Positions 43,343 through 52,222 of a stretch of DNA of 64,000 nucleotides are shown in pieces (within the stretch, counting starts at the first letter, position 1; each line of letters begins with the position of its first letter). The stretch covers positions 124,001 through 188,000 of the forward strand of contig SUVS01000001.1 in the NCBI GenBank assembly GCA_015061885.1, read 5' to 3'. The stretch comes from Lentisphaerota bacterium (GTDB taxonomy: Bacteria; Verrucomicrobiota; Lentisphaeria; Victivallales; Victivallaceae). Both the position numbers and the translations under genes were made by a program. A model generated the notes under the pieces. The model was given only the letters and a program-made list of their open reading frames with translations, was not told the DNA's origin and did not search any database.

Positions 43343-44071
43343 ATGAAACAGCGGAAAAATTTTACCCTTATAGAATTGTTGGTTGTAATTGCCATTATCG
43401 CCATTCTTGCAGCGATGCTGCTGCCGGCACTTTCGGCGGCAAGAACTTCGGCAAACACTTCGGCCTGTACCAATAATATGAAAAACATTGCGTTGGCTTC
43501 GGTCATGTACACCAATGAAAATAAGGATTGGCTGCTGCCGGGTAAACAATATGGTTCAGCTTACTGGTCGGGAGCTGTATCAGCCCGTCCGTGGTTTGAA
43601 TTTCTGGGTAAATACGGCGACCATTCACCCAGCGATTATGGGATCGTCATGAAGTACAAAAATTATATGAACGGGCACATTTATTGCCCCGGCGAATCAC
43701 AAATGGACTCTTTTGCCTATCCCACTTACGCTATCAACACCTGGGTTTCCGGCGACATCACTCAAACCGGCAAAACGACTTTGAGCATGAGCCAGATCGC
43801 CCTGCCCGACAAAACCATACATTTTACCGATCAGGGGCGGATCGACACTTATGAAATATCTTATCCGTGGGATGCCGGCAATAAAAATTATACCATTGAC
43901 AAATCCGAATGTGCCTGTACCCTCGCCCGTCACGGCGGCAAAACCAATATCGGTTATATTGACGGACACGCCCGTACTGTCGTGAGCAAAGATTACTGGG
44001 GTAACAACGGCAATCACAAACTCCGTTGCGGTGTACCGGGATTTGAAGCTAATTGGCATCTTGGTGATTGA
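43343..44071 (+). CDS. Pseudopilin-like protein with DG-type C-terminus
   Basis: 242 residues from the ATG at 43343, supported by AGGAGG (43331-43336); an upstream ATG at 43328 precedes that site. Leader MKQRKN, prepilin signature [13 protein letters not shown], helix end [10 protein letters not shown]. The C-terminal [19 protein letters not shown] is a clear H-x9-DG element. It has its own promoter-like sequence and is followed by a 1207-residue secreted protein gene after 46 bp, repeating the arrangement at 2956-6828. Confidence 0.88.
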   Translation: MKQRKNFTLIELLVVIAIIAILAAMLLPALSAARTSANTSACTNNMKNIALASVMYTNENKDWLLPGKQYGSAYWSGAVSARPWFEFLGKYGDHSPSDYGIVMKYKNYMNGHIYCPGESQMDSFAYPTYAINTWVSGDITQTGKTTLSMSQIALPDKTIHFTDQGRIDTYEISYPWDAGNKNYTIDKSECACTLARHGGKTNIGYIDGHARTVVSKDYWGNNGNHKLRCGVPGFEANWHLGD

Positions 44072-44117
44072 GGTTATATTATATATATTGTTATATAAAC
44101 AAATGAAAGGATTTTTT

Positions 44118-47100
44118 ATGAAGAAACTCTCCACTGTTTTCGGTTTGATTGCGGCGGCGGCATTACCGGCAGCGGTACAGGTTGCAGAATCACCTGACGC
44201 TGTAACGATTGCCAATGATCACCTCTCGGCAGTCATCACATCCACCGGCGGCAAACTTGCCAGCTTGAAAGTGCTGAAAAAAAACATTGAATACGCTCAC
44301 GGTTTTTCTGAAGCCAAATTAAAAAGCAATGCACTTGCCCCCGGCGATGGTTTTGCCAAAAGCCGGATATTTGATACCCCCAGCGATATAACGCTCTACA
44401 ATGCCAAGTATAAATTGCGTGTTGTCCGGAAAAGTGCCGAGTCGGTAGTTGTTGAAGCTGTTACCCGGGCAGTTTCCGGTCATATCAAAGGTTTGGAAAT
44501 CATCCACCGTTATACATTGAACGATGGCGAACAGCGGTTGCTCTTTGAACAGCTTTTCCGTTCTGACAACACCAATGTAACTTTTTCGCCGTGGCTGCAT
44601 AATGCTCCTCAACTGCCGGACAGCGTTGCCGAAAAGAACACCGTCCGGATCTTTGCCCGCAGTAAACAGGGTATTTACAGTACACCTGCCATCAAATCGC
44701 CGCAGGTGCATAATATGCTTGTGGATGCCGCTGAAGGCTGGCTGGGGTTTGCCGGAACCAACAATGAAGGTATCTGTATGGTCAGCGATGTCCGCAAGAT
44801 CGGTCATTTTTACTGCTGGCTGGGCAGCGAATACTTTTGCAGTACCGAATTTATTTTTGCTCCGGTAAAAATGGCGGACGGCGGGAATGTTTCCAATCAG
44901 CTCTGCTTTATTCCGGTAAGCGGGCTGGATAACTTCAAACTGGCCGGCAATGAGTATGTAGCAGGGCTTGCCGGTAATGAGCTTAAACTCTTTGCCGCCG
45001 CACCGGCAAAAACGCTGAAGATCACTTGCACTCTCAACGGAAAAACAGTCAGCAGGAGTTTCAGCAATGTAAAAGCGGCAAGTTGCGTAACGCTTCCCCT
45101 GCCCGCCTGGAAAGATACTGTCAATGGCAATGTAAAAATAGAGTTCAACGGCAAAACATACAATCACGATGCCCGTTTTAATGCTGATCGCAATTACAAC
45201 GAAGTGAAAACTTCCAATGATTATAAGCAGAAGAATATCAGAACCGGGCTCAACATGACCCATGCAACGGAAGTTCTCTATCTGGCAAACAACATAAGCA
45301 ACCCGGTGCATTTCGGTTTACAAGCCAATTATAAAGGTAAAAAAGCCCCTAAAAGCCAGCTTTATCTGGAAGTACCTGATTGTATTAAAGTCAGCAATCC
45401 CTCCCCGGCTGCCGATAAAACAGCTGAAATCACCCGTAACGGCAAGTCATATACCCAATATGTATTCAATATGAACCGCGGCAGCTACTATGGCGTGGTA
45501 AGTATGTTTATGACAACCGCCCTGCCCGCCGGTGAAAAATCTGCGGTGTATTATTATGCAAAAAGCCCGCTGGGGAATCAGAAGCCCCAGACTTTGCCGG
45601 TGGTTTCTGTTGATTTCCGCCCGGTAAAGCGTATTCCCAAACGGCTGGTTGCCGGTATCGGCTTCTACAGTGCCGAAGTATGCCGCCGCTGGCCGGATAT
45701 TTTCAGCAATCTGAACAAATGCGGCATGAATGTTATTTCGCTTTCCGGTTATGATGTAAATCCGGAAAAATTCCGCGATCTGGTGCTGGATGCCAAAGCA
45801 AAGAACTTTTATGTAACCGGCAACACCAGCCCTACTCATAAAGTACAGGGGTTGCAATATGAACCGGATGGCTGGGTGATGAATCTGGAAGGCAAACGGG
45901 AAATGATGCTCTGCCCCACCTACCGCGGCAATGCTTATGCTGCGGAAGTAGATAAAGTAACCAAACACGCCGAGGCTGGCGTGGCGATAGCGTTCTGGGA
46001 TACCGAAAACTGGACCCGCCGGGAATATTGCTTCTGCCCGCGTTGTATAAGCAAGTTTGAAGTATTCTTCAAAAATAAATACCCCCAAGAACAATATCTC
46101 TCGCCGCTGAAGTTCGAGCTTGATCCGGGTAAATATCCCAAACTTCATTCTGCATGGAGTGATTTCCGTCTGGCGATCGGAGCTGAATTTTTCAACAGCA
46201 TTACTCAGGAATACCGCCGCAAGCTCACCGCTTCGGGCATAAAAGGCATGGCTCCGGAGGGTGATACACTCATTACCGGACTTTATAATGTAACACCCAA
46301 GAAAATCTACCACCACTTCATGCGTTACGAAGAGCTTGCCGCTGCCGGTGCTGTCAACATTACCATGCCCAGTTACTATTACAGCGGCGATGCATTCCGT
46401 ACCGGTCAGGCAGTTAAAGGCGTCCGGGAGTTTGTAAAAAACTCCCGCATCATACCGTGGATCACCGGTGGAGCCGGGCCTGAATACGAAAGTATTGCCA
46501 TCAATCACAAATTCGTTTTGCTGGAAATTTTCTTCAACGGCTGTATGGGCTTTACCACCTGGCCGTGGATGGGGTGGGATGCACTCGATCTCAAATATGT
46601 TGCCGAAGTAATGAACATGGCTGTTCCGCTGGAAAATATCATCGTTGACGGCAAAGTCGATAATTCGCTCAAGAGCGATCAGGAACATGTGCGGATAGCG
46701 GCTCTGCGTTTGAAGGACGAAATGACCATTCTGTTGAGTGATTATTATCACGATCATCTGGTTGCCGGCAAACTTACACTTCAGGTCAATAAAGATTGCA
46801 AACTCTTTGATGTGGAATCCGGCGAGGTTATCGCCAAGTTGAAAAAAGGTGTCAATACCGTTGCCATTCCATCACATAAAGAAAATGCCCGGTTGTTCTA
46901 TGCGGGCGACCAGGCTCCACGCACCGACTTCAATATCCCGCTCCAAAAGTTTGTCAAAAACAGCAAAAACACCAATACCGCCTTCCCCGGTGTTGCCGGA
47001 GATAAAATGCTTGCAAGCGAACAAGCAAAACCGCAACGCATTATTTTTGAAAATTCCTTCTACCGGGTGGGAATTGAAAAGAAAACCGGGCATTTTTCAC

Positions 47101-47741
47101 TGCTGGAATGGAAAAATAGCGGCAAAAAATATGATTTCTACTGGATGAATCTGGACGCTCTGGCATTTTCGGTCGATGGTGTGCTGGGGAGAATCAACAA
47201 AGCTCCGGCAAGGAAACTGGAAGTTGTAACCAATACTCCGGAAAAGATGGTTCTGGAGGTCATTTCCGACGGTGGCTTGCCCGCCAGCGGCATTACCGCA
47301 AAAATCCGTTACACCTTTACCGCAGGCTCACCGCTTATCCGTTGCCGGATATTGTTTGATAATCCGCAGCTCAAGCAAAGCAAAGGTATGCGGCTCAATC
47401 AGTTTGCGTTTGAAAAAGCCAACTGGAAATACGCTTTATTGAGTGAACCGCTTTCGGAGAAGGATCTGGCAAATACCACCGGCACCCATACCCTCCGGAG
47501 CAGTAAAGCAAAATATTCCTGGAGTGGTTTTTCCGACGGTCAGAACGCATTCGCCATCATTGCTATCGGTACCCAGCGGAAGAGTTTTGTGCATGTGTAT
47601 AATCAGACCAAACAGTATTGCAACGGTTATATGAGCAGTACTGCCGATAGAAAAATTGAACTCGATCAATATATTTATGTAGGTAATGGCGGTAATGCCG
47701 AAGTAAAAAAATGGGCAGAATACGCTGCCGCACTTGATTGA
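44118..47741 (+). CDS. Giant secreted putative glycoside hydrolase
   Basis: 1207 residues from the ATG at 44118, where GAAAGGA gives the ribosome site and the N-terminus is a signal peptide (MKKLSTVFGLIAAAALPAAVQVA). A beta-rich N-terminal domain (IANDHLSAVITSTGGKLASLKVL) resembles the supersandwich domains of carbohydrate enzymes. About residues 510-800 look like a TIM barrel with candidate acidic sites (AFWDTENWTRREYC, MAPEGDTLI, FTTWPWMGWDALD) and a CxxC pair (CFCPRCISKF). A further beta domain (RVGIEKKTGHFSLLEWKNSG) closes the protein. I cannot name a GH family. It is paired with the pseudopilin gene upstream and ends at a terminator. Confidence 0.68.
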   Translation: MKKLSTVFGLIAAAALPAAVQVAESPDAVTIANDHLSAVITSTGGKLASLKVLKKNIEYAHGFSEAKLKSNALAPGDGFAKSRIFDTPSDITLYNAKYKLRVVRKSAESVVVEAVTRAVSGHIKGLEIIHRYTLNDGEQRLLFEQLFRSDNTNVTFSPWLHNAPQLPDSVAEKNTVRIFARSKQGIYSTPAIKSPQVHNMLVDAAEGWLGFAGTNNEGICMVSDVRKIGHFYCWLGSEYFCSTEFIFAPVKMADGGNVSNQLCFIPVSGLDNFKLAGNEYVAGLAGNELKLFAAAPAKTLKITCTLNGKTVSRSFSNVKAASCVTLPLPAWKDTVNGNVKIEFNGKTYNHDARFNADRNYNEVKTSNDYKQKNIRTGLNMTHATEVLYLANNISNPVHFGLQANYKGKKAPKSQLYLEVPDCIKVSNPSPAADKTAEITRNGKSYTQYVFNMNRGSYYGVVSMFMTTALPAGEKSAVYYYAKSPLGNQKPQTLPVVSVDFRPVKRIPKRLVAGIGFYSAEVCRRWPDIFSNLNKCGMNVISLSGYDVNPEKFRDLVLDAKAKNFYVTGNTSPTHKVQGLQYEPDGWVMNLEGKREMMLCPTYRGNAYAAEVDKVTKHAEAGVAIAFWDTENWTRREYCFCPRCISKFEVFFKNKYPQEQYLSPLKFELDPGKYPKLHSAWSDFRLAIGAEFFNSITQEYRRKLTASGIKGMAPEGDTLITGLYNVTPKKIYHHFMRYEELAAAGAVNITMPSYYYSGDAFRTGQAVKGVREFVKNSRIIPWITGGAGPEYESIAINHKFVLLEIFFNGCMGFTTWPWMGWDALDLKYVAEVMNMAVPLENIIVDGKVDNSLKSDQEHVRIAALRLKDEMTILLSDYYHDHLVAGKLTLQVNKDCKLFDVESGEVIAKLKKGVNTVAIPSHKENARLFYAGDQAPRTDFNIPLQKFVKNSKNTNTAFPGVAGDKMLASEQAKPQRIIFENSFYRVGIEKKTGHFSLLEWKNSGKKYDFYWMNLDALAFSVDGVLGRINKAPARKLEVVTNTPEKMVLEVISDGGLPASGITAKIRYTFTAGSPLIRCRILFDNPQLKQSKGMRLNQFAFEKANWKYALLSEPLSEKDLANTTGTHTLRSSKAKYSWSGFSDGQNAFAIIAIGTQRKSFVHVYNQTKQYCNGYMSSTADRKIELDQYIYVGNGGNAEVKKWAEYAAALD

Positions 47742-47757
47742 CAGTTCAAGAAGCCCC

Positions 47758-47799
47758 AAGAGCTGCTGCAATATTTTCTGCCGCAGCTCTTTTTTTATT
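47758..47799 (+). terminator. Terminator of the giant secreted protein gene
   Basis: AAGAGCTGC (47758-47766) pairs with GCAGCTCTT (47783-47791), followed by a T run. Located between convergent genes. Confidence 0.88.
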
Positions 47800-47805
47800 G
47801 TTTTT

Positions 47806-48924
47806 TTAGAGAACACCTTCCAGATGGTCGATCATTACCCCTGCCCTGCGGTAAAAACTGCTGTTGTTCACCATCTGCATAGCTTTAGAAGTTTGTTCAG
47901 GAAGTGAATCAAGTGCATATAACAGGGCATTATTCAAATCGGTTTGTTCAAATGGTTCCGGAGTGACAAGTTGAGGTGATAATTCAGCCGTGTAATCGGC
48001 ATAGCCGCAAGTGCCAGAGGCTATCACCGGCACACCGACTGCCAGCGATTCCACTATAACCGTACCGGTGGCTTCTTTTCTGGCGGGGTGGATCATCAGG
48101 TCAGCGGCGGCAATCATTTCGCCTATATTACTGCAAGCTCCGGCAAAAACGACTTTATCCCCAACCCCGTGATTTTCAGCGATTTTCCGGTATTTCTCAA
48201 TCTCTCCGCCGCCGGCGACCAGCAAACGGCAGTCGTGTTCTGTTTTATCAAGCAAATGAGCCAAAGCGGCAATGGAGCGGTCAACCCCTTTTACACCAAA
48301 CTGGGCGGCTACTTGAATAAGCAGTAAAGCGTCTTGCGGGATATTATACTTTTTGCGGATATATTCCCGTATAAAGTTGGCGTTTTCCGGGCGGCGGCAT
48401 TTTTCATCTATTCCGGCAGGCATTACGCTGAACCGTTCCGGTTGTGTCCGGTAAAATTTCTGATAATCCGCAAGTTGTTTATGGGTCAAAGCCAGTATGT
48501 GAGTGGAACTTTCCGGTGCAAAAACTCCGCGTTCCAGTTTCAGAAAAGTCCGGTAACGCGGCAGAAGTTTCAAAGTCAGTTTACTGTGCAGTCTGCCCCA
48601 GTCTGCTGCCAGACAGTTATCGGCGGCAAAATAGAAATCGCCGCCGGGGATACGGCTGAACATCAATATCCGGTCATACTTTTTCTGCGAGACAAGCACT
48701 TTGACATTTTCAGCAAAAGATGCCATTTTTGCGTGATTGCTCCAGCCTTTGACCGGCACTTTTACAATATTGAATAAATCGTTTTCCGGCAAATCACCTT
48801 CCTGCACGGCAAAAAAAGCAGTAACTTTATGACCTCTGGCGACCGCCTCGTGCAAAGTACGCAAAAAGTCTTTCTGCAGTCCGCCATGCGGAAAATACCG
48901 ATATAAAACAAAAGCAAAATGCAT
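47806..48924 (-). CDS. WaaG-like glycosyltransferase (GT4)
   Basis: 372 residues from the ATG at 48924; the TTG at 48939 is an alternative. The N-terminus HFAFVLYRYFPHGGLQKDFLRTLHEAVARGHKVT is very close to the WaaG/RfaG pattern of lipopolysaccharide glucosyltransferase I. The C-terminal GT-B domain has the retaining GT4 motifs FVGxG-type VVFAGACSNIGEMIAAADLMIHPARKEATGTVIVESLAVGVPVIAS with the EAxxxxxxE-like acceptor/donor site. It probably adds a hexose to the lipopolysaccharide core at the inner membrane. It stands alone, without other LPS genes around it. Confidence 0.88.
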   Translation of the reverse strand: MHFAFVLYRYFPHGGLQKDFLRTLHEAVARGHKVTAFFAVQEGDLPENDLFNIVKVPVKGWSNHAKMASFAENVKVLVSQKKYDRILMFSRIPGGDFYFAADNCLAADWGRLHSKLTLKLLPRYRTFLKLERGVFAPESSTHILALTHKQLADYQKFYRTQPERFSVMPAGIDEKCRRPENANFIREYIRKKYNIPQDALLLIQVAAQFGVKGVDRSIAALAHLLDKTEHDCRLLVAGGGEIEKYRKIAENHGVGDKVVFAGACSNIGEMIAAADLMIHPARKEATGTVIVESLAVGVPVIASGTCGYADYTAELSPQLVTPEPFEQTDLNNALLYALDSLPEQTSKAMQMVNNSSFYRRAGVMIDHLEGVL

Positions 48925-49002
48925 AAAAAACGTTCTCAAAAAAAATATTTCATTCTATTGGATAGTTAATATAACGCCGCAGTCGTAAATTTGCAAACAA
49001 AG

Positions 49003-49037
49003 AAAAACTCCAATTCAAAGAGAACCGGAGTTTTTTT
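49003..49037 (-). terminator. Terminator of the NTF2-like protein gene
   Basis: AAAAACTCC (49003-49011) pairs with GGAGTTTTT (49027-49035); T-rich on the minus strand after the stop at 49069. Confidence 0.82.
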
Positions 49038-49068
49038 GTTGCGTTTTTTTTATAACAGCAATCAAACA

Positions 49069-49467
49069 CTATTCAATGACCCAAATATTATTACGCTTTT
49101 TCAAATTGAGTGTTTCTTTGGTGGTTTTCTTGCCTTTGGCATAAGTAAAAACGACCGTTGCTTTATTGCCGGTGATTTTTTCCGAAACGATTTTTGCATT
49201 GACCAGCGGCGTAAAATCTTTTTTTGTATCCTCTTTCAGAGACGGAACCTCTTTGATCAAAGTTTCCAGTGCGGCGATCATCTTTTTCATTTCGTCGGCT
49301 TCCACATATTTTTTTGCCGATGCAAAATCGCAGTTCGCCATTGCCGTATGGAATGCCTTGATGGTATCCGCCGGACTCAATACTTTCTTTTGAGCGGCAT
49401 AAAGATCAGAACCCGGCAGCATTGCAAGTACCGCAACAGCAAGAAGCAACAATGTTTTTTTCATCAT
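49069..49467 (-). CDS. Small secreted NTF2-like (DUF4878-type) protein
   Basis: 132 residues with a signal peptide (MMKKTLLLLAVAVLAMLPGSDLYAA). The mature part has the DUF4878-type start SPADTIKAFHTAMANCDFASAKKYV, a middle helix, and the closing beta strands KATVVFTYAKGKK and LKKRNNIWVIE, fitting a small NTF2-like fold. These are usually exported proteins of unknown role. It stands alone between a glycosyltransferase gene and the AAA/PD-(D/E)XK gene and has its own terminator. Confidence 0.78.
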   Translation of the reverse strand: MMKKTLLLLAVAVLAMLPGSDLYAAQKKVLSPADTIKAFHTAMANCDFASAKKYVEADEMKKMIAALETLIKEVPSLKEDTKKDFTPLVNAKIVSEKITGNKATVVFTYAKGKKTTKETLNLKKRNNIWVIE

Positions 49468-49628
49468 TTTCCACGCCTTTCTTTTTGGGAATGTAAATAC
49501 TATAACACTGTTTTTATACGCGGCAAATAAATGTTGAAATTTTTATGATTTTTTTGTGATTTTATGTAATAAAACGATTGGAAATACGGTCAATACAGTG
49601 TATATTACGCATACAGGAGTATATGATA

Positions 49629-51191
49629 ATGAAAGATATTACCAGCAGCGTTTACAACTTTGAGGATCTTATTCAGGGCAATTTCCTGTATGTGGACAAA
49701 ACCGAATACATCTGGCAGTTGATCAGACCTGCCAAGGAATCCTATTTTCTCTCCCGTCCGCGCCGTTTTGGTAAATCACTTACAATTTCAACCCTGAAGG
49801 CAGTCTTTGAAGGCAAAAAAGAGCTTTTCAAAGGGCTTGCCATTTATGATAAACCGTATGAGTGGAAAAAACATCCGGTGATCCATCTGGATATGAACGG
49901 TCGGGATTTCAGTACGCTCGAAAAAATGGAAGAGCGTTTCCGGCAGATACTGCTTGAACAGGCACTTGCCAATGGTATAAAATTACCGGTTTCAGCCTCC
50001 GATACGATGTTCCATGAATTGATAAAAGCATTGCACGACCGTGATGGTGATGTGGTTGTATTGTTAGATGAATACGATAAACCTATTTTGAACAACATCT
50101 CATCCAAAGACCGTTCCGCTTTCCTGGAAGCATTAAAAGTATTTTATTCGGTAATAAAAGAAAAATCTGATATGCTTCGTCTGGCATTCATTACAGGAGT
50201 CAGCAAGTTTTGCCATGTTTCGTTATTTTCTGATTTAAATAACCTGACCGACATCTCTATGGATGCTAAATATGCGGAGATGTTCGGTTATACTCAAGAG
50301 GAATTGGAAGCCAATTTCGGCGACCGCATTACCGCACTTGCCGGTGATCAGGATATTGAAGTTTATAAAGCTAAAATTAAAGATTGGTATAATGGTTACC
50401 GGTTTGAAGAAAATGCTAAAACAGTTTATAATCCGGTGTCATTCGCTAAATTTCTGGAGAGCGGTGGTAAGTTCAACAATTACTGGTTTTCAACCGGTAC
50501 TCCGTCATTTCTGATGGAACTGACCAAACAGAAAAATTTTGATTTTCAATCGGCACTGAAAGATGCGGTTCCGCAAGTTGCGTTCAATGCTTTTGAAATC
50601 GACAATATAGACCCTTTGACACTGCTTTTGCAAACCGGTTATATAACGATAAAAAGCACAGATGAACGCTTTGAACAGACCTGGTATTTTCTGGATTTTC
50701 CTAATAAGGAAGTCAGCACAGCATTCAGTGCTTATATATTAAACAGTTATGCCGGGAAAACTCAAACCGGCAGTGTGCAGTTTGTTGCAGAATTTGCCAC
50801 CAGTTTGATGAACGGGGATTTGAAACAGCTCCGCAAGGTTATAGAAATATTTTTTGCCGGAATACCGTATGATATTCACAAAAAACAGGAATCGACTTTC
50901 CAGACAATATTCTTTTCCATCTTCCGTTTGCTTGGGTCGTATATTGAAGCCGAATCCACCACCAATGACGGCAGGATCGATGCCGTTGTGCAGACACAAA
51001 ATGCTGTCTATATCTTTGAGTTCAAATTAGATGATGATCCGACCGCGTTGGAGCAGATCAAACAGAAAGAATATTACAAGAAGTATCTGTTGGATGAACG
51101 CGATATTTACATTGTCGGCGTAAATTTTGACTCCATAAAAGGCAATCTCATCGGCTGGGAAGAAGCAAAAATAGAGCGTTCAGCCAGATAA
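49629..51191 (+). CDS. AAA-ATPase-like / PD-(D/E)XK nuclease family protein
   Basis: 520 residues starting at the ATG at 49629, nine bases after AGGAG; ATG 49623 is too close to it. The N-terminal half is the AAA_ATPase-like domain: NFEDLIQGNFLYVDKTEYIW, a P-loop-like SRPRRFGKSLTIST and Walker B VVLLDEYDKPI. The C-terminus has the PD-(D/E)XK_9 core (GRIDAVVQTQNAVYIFEFKLD with catalytic Asp and ExK). These proteins are widespread in anaerobic Bacteroidota and Spirochaetota, often in many copies, and their role is unknown; mobility or defence has been suggested. The nuclease residues appear intact. Confidence 0.86.
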   Translation: MKDITSSVYNFEDLIQGNFLYVDKTEYIWQLIRPAKESYFLSRPRRFGKSLTISTLKAVFEGKKELFKGLAIYDKPYEWKKHPVIHLDMNGRDFSTLEKMEERFRQILLEQALANGIKLPVSASDTMFHELIKALHDRDGDVVVLLDEYDKPILNNISSKDRSAFLEALKVFYSVIKEKSDMLRLAFITGVSKFCHVSLFSDLNNLTDISMDAKYAEMFGYTQEELEANFGDRITALAGDQDIEVYKAKIKDWYNGYRFEENAKTVYNPVSFAKFLESGGKFNNYWFSTGTPSFLMELTKQKNFDFQSALKDAVPQVAFNAFEIDNIDPLTLLLQTGYITIKSTDERFEQTWYFLDFPNKEVSTAFSAYILNSYAGKTQTGSVQFVAEFATSLMNGDLKQLRKVIEIFFAGIPYDIHKKQESTFQTIFFSIFRLLGSYIEAESTTNDGRIDAVVQTQNAVYIFEFKLDDDPTALEQIKQKEYYKKYLLDERDIYIVGVNFDSIKGNLIGWEEAKIERSAR

Positions 51192-51227
51192 ATTGCCAAA
51201 GTTTTACCTGTCGCACTTTTGTTGATC

Positions 51228-51275
51228 GTATCCGGAAATTTTCAAGTAAAATTCCGGATACAGTTTTTCGGATTT
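51228..51275 (+). terminator. Terminator of the AAA/PD-(D/E)XK gene
   Basis: Perfect 10-bp stem, GTATCCGGAA (51228-51237) with TTCCGGATAC (51252-51261), followed by a T-rich tract. Confidence 0.85.
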
Positions 51276-51313
51276 TTTTCGGATTTTTTTTCAAAAAAAA
51301 TCAATTTTTCCAT

Positions 51314-51342
51314 TTGACAAAACACTTGTGTTATGGTATATT
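51314..51342 (+). promoter_or_regulatory. Near-consensus sigma-70 promoter of the SIMPL gene
   Basis: TTGACA (51314-51319), 17-bp spacer and TATATT (51337-51342). The best promoter match in the window, 63 bp ahead of the start codon. Confidence 0.82.
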
Positions 51343-51405
51343 CCACTCCCGCAAAATTCAGGGGAATTTTTATCAATCAAAACCATCAAAAAAAGGAGTG
51401 CCAGC

Positions 51406-52161
51406 ATGAAAAAATCCACCGTCGTCCTCATCTCATTTGCCATCGCCGCCGTTACAGTCGGAATGATCTGTTCCGCATTCATGTTGAGCCGTTTTATGCT
51501 TAAAATACAGCGTACCACCGAAAAGAGTATCACTGTAAAAGGTGTTGCCGAAAAGCAGGTAAAGTCCGATATTGCCGCATTCACATGCTCTATTACCATA
51601 AAGGCTAAAAACAAAGCCGACGGTTATGCAGTTTTGGATAAGGCTGCCAAAATTTTTTGTGCAAAACTTGACAGTCTGGGCTTTACCGCCGCGATGCGGG
51701 AAGATTGTGACATCAGCTGCAATACATTCTACCGCACGATTACAGTCAAAGAACGCGGCAAAGAAAGCAAAGAGGAGATTTTTGACCATTATGCTCTGAC
51801 TTATTCGACCCGGGTTCGTACTGACAAAGTAGATCTTGTAGTTAAAAACATGCTCAAAATCTACGAACTTACGGCCCGCAAACTGGATGTAAGCGTAAGT
51901 TCTGCCCAATATTTTATCAGTAATCCGGAACAGTACAAGCTGGAACTGGTCAACGCCGCCAGTGCTTCCGCCGCCGAGCGGGCACGAACCGCCGCCAATC
52001 ACAGCGGCAGCAAGCTCGGACCGCTGATGACCGCCCGGCAGGGAGTTATCCAGATCACCCGCCCCGCCAGCAGCGAAACCAGCGATTACGGCATGTACGA
52101 TACTTCGAGCGTGGAAAAAGTTATCCGTCTGGTAATGACCATGGAATTTGCCTTGAAGTAA
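51406..52161 (+). CDS. SIMPL-domain (DUF541) protein
   Basis: 251 residues from the ATG at 51406, with AAGGAG seven bases upstream. One N-terminal membrane segment (VVLISFAIAAVTVGMICSAFML) is followed by the SIMPL pattern: RTTEKSITVKGVAEKQVKSDIAAFTCSI, the YALTYSTRVRTDKVDLV stretch, then ISSAQYFIS-like (SVSSAQYFISNPEQYKLELVNAA) and the ending EKVIRLVMTMEFAL. Family members are periplasmic or membrane-associated and of uncertain function. It has a strong promoter and its own terminator, so it is probably a monocistronic, well-expressed gene. Confidence 0.88.
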   Translation: MKKSTVVLISFAIAAVTVGMICSAFMLSRFMLKIQRTTEKSITVKGVAEKQVKSDIAAFTCSITIKAKNKADGYAVLDKAAKIFCAKLDSLGFTAAMREDCDISCNTFYRTITVKERGKESKEEIFDHYALTYSTRVRTDKVDLVVKNMLKIYELTARKLDVSVSSAQYFISNPEQYKLELVNAASASAAERARTAANHSGSKLGPLMTARQGVIQITRPASSETSDYGMYDTSSVEKVIRLVMTMEFALK

Positions 52162-52180
52162 GATTTATCAAGCCAAAGAG

Positions 52181-52219
52181 AAACTCCACCGGATGCGTGA
52201 ACTCCGGCGGAGTTTTTTT
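52181..52219 (+). terminator. Terminator of the SIMPL gene
   Basis: AAACTCC-A-CCGG pairs with CCGG-C-GGAGTTT with one mismatch, then a T run to 52219. Confidence 0.88.
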
Positions 52220-52222
52220 CTT

